Below are positions 1 to 10,400 of a DNA stretch of 14,119 nt, one piece after another (positions within the stretch are counted from its first letter, which is position 1; each line of letters begins with the position of its first letter). The DNA is from Clostridiales bacterium. Its GTDB lineage: Bacteria > Bacillota > Clostridia > Lutisporales > Lutisporaceae. Where the stretch lies: NCBI GenBank assembly GCA_012842725.1, contig DUSG01000249.1, positions 1 through 14,119 of the forward strand. Reading direction: 5' to 3'. A program made the translations under genes and the position numbers. The notes under the pieces are model-generated. The model saw only the letters and a list, made by a program, of their open reading frames with translations. It was not told where the DNA came from and did no database searches.

Positions 1-2801
1 GCTCCTTCATAATTCCCTTCATAAGCCAGCAATAACGCTTTGAAACTGTTAGCTATTGGATGAACCCATCCACCTTTGACTTCGTTAAGATATGCTAAGG
101 ACTTTTCAAAGAATATTCCGGACTCGTCATAATTGCCCATATTAAATGATGCATGTCCAGCATTGGCACAGAATAGACTCATGCTCATAAAATTTCTTCT
201 GCCTTCACTCATAGCGATACATTTTTCGTACAACCTCAAAGCTTCTGCATTATTACCTGAAAATAAACGTGTATCTCCGATATAATTCAGCGCTGCAGTA
301 ATGCTGAAAGTATATTTTTTATATAACGTTTCCAAAGATTTAAAAATTCTAATGGATTCATTGAACAAATTTTCAGCTTGGGCATAATCTGATTCCATAA
401 GCTTCAATAACCCATTAAATCTGAGAGCCATTCCATACTCCTGATGCATATTGTGCTTTTTTGAAATATGGTACATTTTACCAGCATACTCAGCAAGAAT
501 TTCCCTATTATCTGTCTGTATCCCGTAATAGCACATTTGAGTAAGTCCCTTTAGCAAATTATTTATATGCCCCTCTTTTTCAGCTTTATTTATCAACCTT
601 TCAATCATCCTTATCCCATCTTCATAATTGCCTTTTTGTATATGAAGACTTCCCTGCATTGCCAGAAAATCCGATTCCATCCTGATAAAATCCGGATTTG
701 TACTCATTGTTTTGCTCATCATTATTATCAATGATTCTATATTCGTTAATTGCTTTTCAGATATATCACAATCAAAAGACCTGTTTTCCAATTCCATAAA
801 TACATTATCATCTATTACCGGAAAGAGTTCGTATCCAAAACATACATACATCTTGGCCCTTTTAATGCGATATTCTAACTCTTTTAACCTATTGCCGCTT
901 TGATAAAAATGGTGTATAAGTCGGATAACAATTCTATCGTCGTACTCTGCTGCAGAATACTTTTCCTCCAGATATAAAGCAATTCTATTATGAAGAAATC
1001 TTTTTCTTGACGCAGAAAGTCTTGAGTAAATATATTCATGAATCTTTATATGGGTAAAACGATATGCTAGCTCTCCGTTAGTGGTTATTTCCTCTTTTAT
1101 CAGATATTTTAGTATCAGCTCTTCAATTATACGAATCAGTCTCATATGCTCTTTACCGCTCAATTCTTGCAAAATACTGTAAGGCACTTCGTCAAAAAAT
1201 ACTGACATAATGTTTAGAACCTGAATTCCGTCTTTAGATACGGTTGATAATCTACTTTCCATAATTGACTGCATTTTATTCGAGAGATTGTTTATATCTT
1301 TTCCTTCTTTCAGCAGATTTAAAATTTCAATAATGAAAAAGATATTCCCCTCAGTTTCTTTGTAAATTTGTTCCAAAAGCGCATCATCAAATTCATACAT
1401 TTTAAGTTTGAATCTGCAGAATTCAAAAGTCTCCTCCATTGACAGCCTTTTTAACTCAATAACTTCCAATATGTTGTGGAGATATAAAGCATGTAACAAC
1501 TTCAACTTATTATCAAGATTTTCATTTCTTCCGCTGAGGATAAAAAAGATTGGAATGCTTCTGCTTCTTAAAAGAAGTTCATAAACCAGTTTTATACTTT
1601 GATCGTCCGCCCACTGAATATCATCCAGAATCAGAATAAGTTTCTTGTCTATTGCTGCTTGTTGTAAAAGTTCAAGTATTATTTCTATAATCTGACCGTA
1701 TCTTAAAGGATTCAATTTCATCATCTCATTGACATCTGAAACATGAGCATCAGATAGAAGTGCAGGAAAAAATAACGACAATACCTGAGATTTGGCTGGA
1801 GATATCTTTATTCTATGCTTGTCCAGTGTTTTAAGAAGCTGTTCCAGAATTATATTCCAAGGCCTTAGGCAGAAATTTTCTTCGGCCTGGTAACAGTAAC
1901 TGAGCAATACCATTATACTGTCATCAGCATTTTTCTTAATGAATTGTTGAATTAAAGCAGATTTTCCCACTCCTGCTTCTCCCTCAATGATTATACATTG
2001 AGATACATTTTTCTTTTTAAAAAGCTCCAATTTTTCTTTCATCAATCTTAGTTCATCAGTTCTGCCAAAAAAACAAGGATCCTTATCTTCTGAATTAAGC
2101 AACTCCATATCCGTTTTTATGGACTGATAAAGTCTCTGAGTTAGCACTTCAGGCTTAATACCAAGTTCTTCATCTAGATAGCTCTTTAATCTAACATAAC
2201 ATTCTATTGCTTTTTTGATTTCTCCCTTTTCTCTATAAAGCTGCATCAACTGCCTGTAGGCTTCTTCATTATAGGAATCTATCTTAATCAATTTCATTAA
2301 ATAAGCCTCTGCATTTTTATAATCTTTTGTCATCATGGCATTATTAATCATAATAGTAAGTTTATTGATTGCTTCCTTTTGATAACTGTCTCTCTTTTCT
2401 CTCAACCAATCCTCAAAATCAGGAGCGTCTTTTAATGAGAAGTTGTCCATCAATACTTTATCAAAATTTTCAACTTCGTCTTCCATGTTTGATTTTATAT
2501 CGTCAATATCTATATATGTTTTGACATCAGGATTTAACTCTACAATTGAACGGTTTGGTGTGATTATCACATCTTCTCCGATTAGTCTTTTTATAACATA
2601 TATAGCATTTCTCAGATTCTTTCTCGCTGATTCATCATTATGTTCACTCCATAGGAGAGAAGATAGCCTTTCCCTGGTGGTTTTCTTGTTGAAACACAAA
2701 AAATAGAAAAGGGCTTCCGCCTTTTTAAAGGGGAATTCAATTGTCTTTCCATCTATTCTAACTTCAGGTACCCCTAAAACATGTACTTCTATACGAGTCA
2801 T
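1..2801 (-). CDS. SARP/BTAD-family transcriptional activator with AAA ATPase and TPR repeats (C-terminus outside window)
   Basis: This is a partial gene: 933 codons are visible and the frame is still open at base 1. Translating the minus strand shows an OmpR-like winged-helix region at about residues 1-95, then a bacterial transcriptional activator (BTAD) helical domain at about 98-235 (motifs FEDWLREKR and DEELGIKPE). A STAND/AAA-type ATPase follows, with Walker A GEAGVGKS at residues 274-281 and Walker B LILILDD with the acidic pair at 393-394, followed by IQWAD. After a segment with FTHIKIHEYIY near residue 585, the rest is helical TPR-like sequence to the window edge. No signal peptide or membrane segment is visible, so it should be cytoplasmic. 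Proteins of this design usually activate transcription after an ATP- and ligand-dependent switch. The ATG at 2801 is fixed by AGGTGAG five bases upstream, and that site overlaps the sdaAA stop, so translation is probably coupled. Regulating sdaA is an inference from position; the target and ligand are unknown. A C-terminal extension cannot be excluded. Confidence 0.9.
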   Translation of the reverse strand, partial: MTRIEVHVLGVPEVRIDGKTIEFPFKKAEALFYFLCFNKKTTRERLSSLLWSEHNDESARKNLRNAIYVIKRLIGEDVIITPNRSIVELNPDVKTYIDIDDIKSNMEDEVENFDKVLMDNFSLKDAPDFEDWLREKRDSYQKEAINKLTIMINNAMMTKDYKNAEAYLMKLIKIDSYNEEAYRQLMQLYREKGEIKKAIECYVRLKSYLDEELGIKPEVLTQRLYQSIKTDMELLNSEDKDPCFFGRTDELRLMKEKLELFKKKNVSQCIIIEGEAGVGKSALIQQFIKKNADDSIMVLLSYCYQAEENFCLRPWNIILEQLLKTLDKHRIKISPAKSQVLSLFFPALLSDAHVSDVNEMMKLNPLRYGQIIEIILELLQQAAIDKKLILILDDIQWADDQSIKLVYELLLRSRSIPIFFILSGRNENLDNKLKLLHALYLHNILEVIELKRLSMEETFEFCRFKLKMYEFDDALLEQIYKETEGNIFFIIEILNLLKEGKDINNLSNKMQSIMESRLSTVSKDGIQVLNIMSVFFDEVPYSILQELSGKEHMRLIRIIEELILKYLIKEEITTNGELAYRFTHIKIHEYIYSRLSASRKRFLHNRIALYLEEKYSAAEYDDRIVIRLIHHFYQSGNRLKELEYRIKRAKMYVCFGYELFPVIDDNVFMELENRSFDCDISEKQLTNIESLIIMMSKTMSTNPDFIRMESDFLAMQGSLHIQKGNYEDGIRMIERLINKAEKEGHINNLLKGLTQMCYYGIQTDNREILAEYAGKMYHISKKHNMHQEYGMALRFNGLLKLMESDYAQAENLFNESIRIFKSLETLYKKYTFSITAALNYIGDTRLFSGNNAEALRLYEKCIAMSEGRRNFMSMSLFCANAGHASFNMGNYDESGIFFEKSLAYLNEVKGGWVHPIANSFKALLLAYEGNYEG

Positions 2802-2806
2802 TATTA

Positions 2807-2813
2807 CTCACCT
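2807..2813 (-). promoter_or_regulatory. Ribosome binding site of the BTAD regulator, overlapping the sdaAA stop codon
   Basis: The minus strand reads AGGTGAG, then TAATA, then ATG. The first two bases of the site are the last two bases of the sdaAA stop codon TAG. This arrangement fixes the regulator start at 2801 and suggests that ribosomes finishing sdaAA help to start the regulator. Confidence 0.75.
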
Positions 2814-3687
2814 ACATATCTTCTCTCATGAGTTTTTTCTCCAGATTCTTGCCGGTTTCTGAAGCAGCAATGCCACCCATAGCTGTTTCTTTCAGTTCTA
2901 CAGGTAAGGCATGACCTACTTCTCCCATAGCTTTGATAACCTCATCTACAGGTATTACGCTTTCAATTCCTGCCATAGCCATATCTGCAGCCAATATGGC
3001 CTGAGCTGCACCAAAAGCATTTCTTTTTATGCATGGTACTTCCACCAAGCCGGCTACAGGATCACATATCAGCCCCATAATGCCTTTCAATGCTATAGCA
3101 ACTGCATGACCTGACTGAGAAGGCGTGCCACCTGCCAATTCCACCGCTGCAGCCGCTGCCATAGCAGAAGCGGAACCGCATTCAGCCTGACATCCTCCCT
3201 CTGCACCTGCAAGGGTAGCATTGTATGCAATAATCTTTCCTACTACCGCGGTTGTGATCAGTGCCTTCACAATATCATTGTCAGATTTACCCAACTTTTC
3301 TCCCACTGTAATCAGCACACTAGGAATTATTCCACAGGAGCCTGCAGTAGGTGATGCAACAATTCGTCCCATAGAAGCATTTACATTGGAAACAGCCATT
3401 GCCCTGGATGATGCTTTTAATATTGTCTCACCAGATAATCCATTTTTTACATTCTGCCATAGCCTGTAGCCTTCTCCGCCTGTAAGCCCGCTAATAGAAG
3501 GTATTATCTTGCTAATACCTTGAGAAACGGAATTTTTCATAATTTCATAATTATAAGCCATCTTTTTCATTATTTCATCGGCTGACAGACCTGTTTCCTT
3601 GCTTTCCATTTCCAAAGCTACATCAGAAATTTTGGCACCTTTTCGTTCTGATGTTTCAATGATCTCTTTCATGGTAAAGAAAGTCAT
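2812..3687 (-). CDS. sdaAA: L-serine dehydratase, iron-sulfur-dependent, alpha subunit
   Basis: This is the catalytic subunit of the two-subunit [4Fe-4S] enzyme that deaminates L-serine to pyruvate and ammonia in the cytoplasm. At 291 residues it has the usual length of the family. The hallmark segments are present: AGSCGIIPS around C118, GAEGGCQAECGS with C166 and C170, and GLICDPVAG...VPC with C208 and C219. The spacing of C166, C208 and C219 (42 and 11 residues) is that of the three cluster-binding cysteines described for the bacterial enzyme, which leaves one iron free to polarise the serine hydroxyl. C170 is an additional cysteine in a normally cysteine-poor stretch. The ATG at 3687 has a perfect AAGGAGG six bases upstream; an internal ATG at 3672 has no such site. 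It lies 11 bases after sdaAB, and both subunits are needed for activity. Identification is very secure. Confidence 0.96.
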   Translation of the reverse strand: MTFFTMKEIIETSERKGAKISDVALEMESKETGLSADEIMKKMAYNYEIMKNSVSQGISKIIPSISGLTGGEGYRLWQNVKNGLSGETILKASSRAMAVSNVNASMGRIVASPTAGSCGIIPSVLITVGEKLGKSDNDIVKALITTAVVGKIIAYNATLAGAEGGCQAECGSASAMAAAAAVELAGGTPSQSGHAVAIALKGIMGLICDPVAGLVEVPCIKRNAFGAAQAILAADMAMAGIESVIPVDEVIKAMGEVGHALPVELKETAMGGIAASETGKNLEKKLMREDM

Positions 3688-3693
3688 ATTTAT

Positions 3694-3700
3694 CCTCCTT
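3694..3700 (-). promoter_or_regulatory. Ribosome binding site of sdaAA, overlapping the sdaAB stop codon
   Basis: The minus strand reads TAAGGAGG, in which TAA is the sdaAB stop codon and AAGGAGG is a perfect Shine-Dalgarno sequence six bases before the sdaAA ATG. The overlap supports translational coupling of the two subunits in a fixed ratio. Confidence 0.85.
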
Positions 3701-4355
3701 AAACTGTTGCCACAACTATTTTGTATATTCCTTCGTGGCTTTCCAAATCTCTTTTAACGGACTTAGGGGGTATTTCGTCTGTTTCAATGATCATCAAAGC
3801 CATATCTCCTTTTGATTTTCTAGATAGCTTCATCTGGGCTATATTGATATTACTCTGAGCCAGATATGATGCAACATATGCCACAATACCGGGTTTGTCC
3901 CTTTGTATGGAAATTATGGTGTTGAATTCACCGGTAAACTCTGTTTTAAATCCATCTATATCCTGTATCATAACTCTGCCCCCGCCGAGAGAGCAACCTG
4001 ATATGGTCATTGTATTTTCCTTTCCATACAGCTTTATTCTTGCAGTATTGGGATGTACTTCTCTTTTGAGGTCTTCAAAACTAAAATTCACTTCTATTCC
4101 AAACTCACGACTTATTTCAATGGCTTTCTTAATATTTTCATCATCAGGTTCCATTCCCAGTATTCCTGCTACAATGGCTTTATCAGTACCATGTCCTTTG
4201 CCGGTTTTAGCAAAAGAATTATATAGAATGATGTCTGCTTGAAAAAACTCTTCACCGAAAATATTACGGGCTAATTTTCCTAACCTGGCAGCTCCGGCTG
4301 TATGAGAGCTGGATGGCCCTATCATGACAGGACCGATTATATCAAATATATTCAT
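3699..4355 (-). CDS. sdaAB: L-serine dehydratase, iron-sulfur-dependent, beta subunit (ACT domain)
   Basis: This is the partner subunit of SdaAA. The protein opens with MNIFDIIGP followed by VMIGPSSSHTAGAARLG, the standard beta-subunit signature, then GKGHGTDKA and HPNTA motifs, then GCSLGGG. The C-terminal 75 residues or so form an ACT domain (FNTIISIQRDKPGIVAYVASYL region), which in this family mediates dimerisation and possibly amino-acid sensing. The open frame extends four codons further to a GTG at 4367, but that GTG lies inside the Shine-Dalgarno AGGTGAG (4363-4369). The ATG at 4355 lies seven bases after that site and matches the usual family N-terminus, so I chose it, giving 218 residues. 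The gene follows the glucan synthase gene by about 48 bases, with a candidate promoter between, and is followed by sdaAA after 11 bases. Confidence 0.95.
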   Translation of the reverse strand: MNIFDIIGPVMIGPSSSHTAGAARLGKLARNIFGEEFFQADIILYNSFAKTGKGHGTDKAIVAGILGMEPDDENIKKAIEISREFGIEVNFSFEDLKREVHPNTARIKLYGKENTMTISGCSLGGGRVMIQDIDGFKTEFTGEFNTIISIQRDKPGIVAYVASYLAQSNINIAQMKLSRKSKGDMALMIIETDEIPPKSVKRDLESHEGIYKIVVATV

Positions 4356-4362
4356 ATAGTCG

Positions 4363-4369
4363 CTCACCT
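4363..4369 (-). promoter_or_regulatory. Ribosome binding site of sdaAB that decides the start codon
   Basis: AGGTGAG on the minus strand is followed by CGACTAT and then ATG. The site contains the GTG that begins the longest open frame, so that GTG can hardly be the real start. The homologous N-terminus (MxIFDIIGP) also begins at the ATG. Confidence 0.75.
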
Positions 4370-4380
4370 TTTTTATTCTA

Positions 4381-4410
4381 ATAATAACATTTCATCTTTA
4401 TTTTTAACAA
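4381..4410 (-). promoter_or_regulatory. Candidate sigma-A promoter for the sdaAB-sdaAA-regulator unit
   Basis: On the minus strand, TTGTTA (4410-4405) is separated by 18 bases from TATTAT (4386-4381). The -10 box is preceded by TGT, giving an extended -10 (TGn) element. The -35 box matches TTGACA in four of six positions, and the -10 box matches TATAAT in five of six. Transcription would begin near 4374, leaving a leader of about 19 bases that just contains the ribosome binding site. The -35 box overlaps the last codons and stop of the glucan synthase gene. The AT-rich background makes chance matches common, so this remains a candidate. Confidence 0.4.
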
Positions 4411-7400
4411 CCCATCCGTACCAATATCTCATGGTAGTTTTTGTCATCTACAAGTTCTATTCCATCATTGCCTATATCTTTTCCATCTAATACAATGGAT
4501 TTCACACCTCTGCAAACATTCTGAGGGTTTGATACTGTTATATTATATATCGTCCCGTTATGGTTATATACAACCTTATAACCATCCCAGTGTTCCGGTA
4601 TGCATGGGTCTATCAGAAGTTTGTTTCCTCTTCTTTTTATTCCTAAAATATATTCAATTCCAGCCTTATATAGCCATCCTGCAGCTCCTGTATACCAAGA
4701 CCAGCCGCCCCTTCCCATATGCTGTTTTGCAGCATACACATCTGCTGCCACAACATAAGGCTCTGTCTTATAAATGGAGCATTCCAATGGTGTCCTTGTA
4801 TGATTAACTGGATTAATAATATGGAAAAGTCTTTGAGCCATATTCCCATCGCCAAGGAGTGCATAGGCACAGATCACCCATGCAGCACCATGAGTGTATT
4901 GTCCTCCGTTTTCTCTGACTCCCGGCACATAAGATTTTATATATCCCGGATTTTGATCAGTCTTGTCAAAAGGCGGAGTGAACAAAAGAATCATACCTTC
5001 ATCTTCTTTAACAAGGTGCCTTTTGACCGATTCCATAGACAAAACAGCTCTATCAGGTTTAGCAGCACCTGAAATAACAGACCAACTCTGGGCTATTGAA
5101 TCTATCATACATTCCATGTTTTCTGATGAACCTAAAGGCGTACCGTCATCAAAATATGCCCTTCTGTACCAATTACCATCCCATGCATTTTCTTCCACTG
5201 AATTCTTTATTTTGGCCATTGCTTGTTCATATACTGTAATTCTATCTTTATCTCCAACTAACCTGCAAATCGGCAAGAAGCCTTTTAAAATATAGTACAG
5301 GAAAAAGGCAAGCCAAACGCTTTCCCCCTTACCTTTATTGCCTACCAGGTTCATGCCGTCATTCCAATCGCCTGAGCCCATAAGCGGCAAGCCATGGTCT
5401 CCGAATTTCAGACTTCTATCAATGGCTTTAACACAATGCTCATAAACAGTACCTGTACATGAAGATTTTTCCGGCACTCCGTATCTTTCATCTTCTCCTT
5501 CTTTCAATGGTTCAGATTTTATATAAGACACTTCTATATTCAAAATGCTGTTATCTCCTGTATATTTAATGTATTCCACCACTGCATAAGGCAACCATAA
5601 TAAGTCGTCTGAAAATCTTGTTCGCACTCCTTTGTTTTCTGCAACAGGATGCCACCAATGCAGTACATCTCCTTCCTCAAACTGATGACTGCAATGGAGA
5701 AGAATCTGATTTTTTAACATTTCCGGCATTAACATCCCTATATTTACTGCATCTTGCAACTGATCCCTGAAGCCATAAGCTCCTCCCGACTGATAAAATC
5801 CTGACCTGCCCCATAATCTGCATGATATTGTCTGGTATATAAGCCATCCATTGAGCATGATATCCATAGTTTTATCAGGTGTTGTAACTTGTATTTTTCC
5901 TGTAATATCTCTCCATTGTTTCCTTACTGCTTCCAGCTCTTTTTCAGCAACAACCATATCTTTATATTTCTTCAGTAGAGCTTTTATGTTTTCATTGCTG
6001 CTACACTGACCCATAAAGAAACCTATACTTTTCTCCTCCATATCATCCAAAGTTACTTCAACCATTATTGCTCCGCATGGCTCATATCCTATATCCAAAT
6101 CAACATCTGTATTCTTATCCAACAGCTTTAAAAATTCAAGCTTATTGTTTTTATAATCAGATATAGATTCTGATGAAGAAATAAATACTATTCTACCCGG
6201 AAAATCAGTGTTGTAATTATTTACCATAGTTAAACCGTTTATTTCAGAATCATATTTGATAATAATATGTGGCTTTGTTTCCTTTTGATTTACTCCTAAA
6301 ACAGGCTCCATGAAATAACACAGTCGCAGTCTTTTCTTTCTGCTTTCTTTATTTTTAATCTTTAGTATATTTATTTTCAACTTATCGTAACGCGGTACAA
6401 ACATTGTCAATTCCTGTTTTAAACCATAACAGTCCTTGTTGAAAACACTATAACCCCATCCGTGTCTTACTGTCCACGGCTCATCATTTGCTGAAGCGGC
6501 AGGAGTGATAGCCCATTTATATTCTTCATCCATATCTTCCAGGTATATTATCTCTTGCGCTTCATCGCTTATTGGATCATTTGTCCACTGAGTAAGCTTG
6601 TATTCTCTACTGTTTTCTGCCCAGGTGTAACCTCCTCCCCTTTCGGAAACGATGAAGCCGAAATTTGGGTTAGCTACAACATTAACCCATGGGGCTGGAG
6701 TACTTAAATCTTTTCTTAAACTCATGATATATTCACTACCGTCATCACTGAATCCGCCATAGCCATTAAACATGAGACAATTTTCAACATGAGGAAGTTC
6801 ACAATTTTTTATTGAATTTGTGCAATTGACATCTTTATGATATTCTTCTTTTATGGCTATTTCATCTAATTGTTTTGTTATAGAACCCGCTTCTGCTTTA
6901 AATACAAGCGTGGATGCAGCCAAAAGCAAGTCCTTATCTTCCTGAGAAATGTTAGCTGCATTGATGATAAATATTCCTCCGCGCTTTCCAAGAAGAAATC
7001 TTCCGTTGCTTCCTTCCACTAAATTTGTAATGGCTGTTCTTAAAGGTTGCAAATAGTTGCTTTCATCCACATTCAGTATCACTAAATCTACATTCATACC
7101 TTTCATCCGCAAAAATTCATGGGCTTTAATTGTTTCCTTCAAAATAGGTATATCCCTTTCATCAGATATGGAGATTGTCATAATAGGCAAATCTCCAGAT
7201 ATACCAAAGGGCCAAAGGGATGATTGGCCTTTTTTATTCCTCACTATATATTCCTTAATCTTTACTCTTGTTGGACTGCCATAAATCAAATGGCCGATGA
7301 GTTTTTCAAATCCAACAATGTCTTTTGTGCTAAGATTTAGATAATCTCTTTCCACTTGATTTCTGGTTATTGCCAAGGAATAAGCTCTGCAAATGGATGA

Positions 7401-10400
7401 AGTCGATGTATACTTGATTATCATTTCCCTTAATTCATCTTTTGATTTGCTACATCCGGTAATAAAGTATATTTCTTTATGTTCTCCCGGACCAAGTTTA
7501 ACAACTTTTCTTATACTCATCACAGGGTCCAATACAACACCTACCATATTTGATAACGGTTGATGCAATGCAATAGGATTTCTTATGTTTCTTCCTCTTC
7601 CTATAAAATTGGCTCTACTTGTCTCATATTCCATATGCCCCATGGCGGAGTCATCGGATAAACAACTATGAAAGGCCCACCACTCCTGCCCTCTTCCTTC
7701 TCTTGGCTTTCTGACTGCTACAAGGCTCTTATATTCATCCAGATAATCGGTTCTTATAAACAAATTGGAAAAAGCCCTATGTGCCATATCCGCTTCTTCA
7801 TTGGTCAAAACGACTTCCAAATAACTGGTCAATTCTAGTGTTACACTATCTCTTCCATGATTCTCAATTTTTATACTTCTTATTTCTACATCATCTTCCT
7901 GGGATACAAATACCTCCATGATGGTTTTAATCTCATCATCTATTCTGATAAATTGTGCTTTAGACTGGCAAAAAGACACCTTATACCCATCAGATTCCTT
8001 ATTAAAAGGTTCCCAGGTAGCTGACCATATCTTATCGTTGTTCACATTCCTTATGAATATATAGCTGCCATAGCCTCCTTTAATGGCATCGTTTCTCCAT
8101 CGGTTTATCAATATGCCATTGAGTTTGCTATATCCTCCTCCCCGATAGTTCAGCAAAACAGAATAGTTTCCATTTGTCAATATCTGGCATGGAGGTGGCA
8201 GTATATCTACAGAGTCATAGTTTCGTATACCTTCTTCATATATATCTTTTTGCCTGTCAGCATATGGAGATATCTCTTTATATTCTTTGGTAATTACAAC
8301 GTTGTCTTTTATCCTTTCCTGAAGCATTATTTCTCCGGCTTTTATCACAGGATGGCTGTGATAACGCTTGATCATAATATCATCATTTAAATAATTGTTT
8401 ATGGCTAACAAGCTCATACCTTGATGATGCGCCATGAAACTCTTCACTATCTGATATTTTGATTTTATCGATTCTCTTCTTTTCGGTGTAAAATCCACTG
8501 CTTCATAAAGCCCGTATTTACCCTCCATGCCCAACTCAATTAACTTTCTGATGTTATAAACTGTTCCTTTTGGGTCAAAGTTTAATGCCAACATGGAAGA
8601 ATACGGTGAAACAACTATATCCTCTACCAAACCTCTTTTCAAGCCTAAAGCAGGTACACCGAAGGCTTTATATTGATAGTTAAGATTCAAATCAAAAGTA
8701 TAGTAACCGGATTCTGATATACCCCAAGGTACATTATTCTCACGTCCGTACTCTTTCTGTGCTTTCAATACACCTTGATAAGTTTCATATAATATCGTAT
8801 TTTTGTAATTTTTCATAATCAATGAAGGCATGAAATATTCAAACATAGTTCCTGTCCATGACACCAGAACCCTGTTTTTCCCAATACATGTTAAAGCTCT
8901 TCCTAATTTTCTCCAGTGCTTTAATGGAACCTCTCTTCTTGCTACGGTTAGATAACTGATGGTCCTGGCTTCAGAAGCTAATAAATCGTAGTAAGAATTT
9001 GTTAAAGTTTCTCTTTCCACATCATATCCTATAGAGAATAAATTTTTATTTTTGTCATAAAGATGGATAAATTCAGTGTTATTTATTATCGTATCCAGCT
9101 TTTGAATAATATTCTCTATGACATCTGGACCTTCAGTTTTATTTCTATATTCTTCCAGGCCTTGTTTTAAAAGCAGTAAATATGATATGAAATTACCACT
9201 GTCAACCGTTGATACATAATAAGGTCTCAACACTTCCAATGTTTCTATATCATACCAATTGTATAAATGTCCTTTCCACTTATCCAGCATCTCTATAGTG
9301 TTTAAAGTATTTTTTATTCTTTCTATCATTTCATAAACAGTAATAAAACCCAAATCTGCGGCAGCAAGAGTAGAAACCAGGTAAAGTCCTATATTTGTAG
9401 GTGATGTTCTTGGAGCAGCTCCTTTGGGTGGATATTCCTGATAATTATCCGGTGGTAAAAAGTTGTACTTCTCACATACCAATTCTTCATAATAATACCA
9501 CGTCTTTCTGCCAATCCTTTCAATAAGTTCCCTATCTTCTTGTGATATAGCTTCTTTCTCATCTTTTATTTCTTCGCTTGCTTTATAGGCTATGCATGGA
9601 GATAGAAGCCACAGTATAATTAATACAGTAGCCGCAATGTCAAATGAACCAGCATATAATGAAGCTAAAGCAAAGATGCCAACTGAAACCATTGAATATC
9701 TGAATCTCCAATAATACATCTTCAGATCCGACTTAAGCTTTTTATCTGCATCTGCTGCAGTAACCCATTCCAATAGATTTCTTCTTGAATAAAAAACTCT
9801 GTAAAGGCTTCTTATTACTGCGTCTGCCATTAAATACGCATTGTTGGGTAAAAATACCAATAGCATTACAAGTTGTTGTAAACTCTTTTTCACAAGATTC
9901 TTAAACTGTTTAATGGTTTTATTTTTCATCAGAAGCAAGGAAATAAAATCTAAAAAACTAGGAAACAGAAATATGGATATAGGTACCCAAATCAAATTTA
10001 CAATGGATGAGGGAAAAAAAATTGCCCCTAACAGCAGAAACAAATATAAAGAAGGATGCAGCAAACTTCTCCTGAGATTATCAATCATCTTCCATCTCGA
10101 TAACGGATTCAGAGGATTCTTTCCAAAAATCCACTTTATAAGCTGCCAATCTCCTCTGGTCCATCTATGCTGCCTTAAAGCATGGGATAAATATTTCCCA
10201 GGAAAGCCATCCATAAGCTCTATATCGCTGGCAAGTCCTGTCCTTAGTAAACTGCCTTCCAACAAGTCATGGCTTAATATGGTGTTTTCTACAATTTTAT
10301 TTGCCGTTACTTTATTGAACAATGATAAGTCATAAAGTCCCTTACCGGTAAAGATTCCTTCTCCGAATACATCCTGATATATATTTGATACTGCTGTAGT

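Noticed and set aside
3895..4242. Plus-strand open frame of 115 codons opposite sdaAB
   Set aside because: It is antisense to a clearly conserved gene and shows no family motif, so it is a shadow frame.
4356..4403. Terminator or riboswitch between the glucan synthase gene and sdaAB
   Set aside because: The spacer is under 50 bases, is AT-rich, and shows no stable stem, so it has no room for a riboswitch and no terminator.
4643..4870. Minus-strand 75-codon frame inside the glucan synthase gene
   Set aside because: It overlaps the conserved GH94 C-terminus in another frame, and the main frame retains all motifs there. It is not a separate gene or a frameshift.
9841..10335. Plus-strand open frame of 164 codons
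   Set aside because: It lies wholly opposite the GT84 part of the glucan synthase, resembles no protein I recognise, and has no convincing ribosome binding site. It is a shadow of the minus-strand gene.
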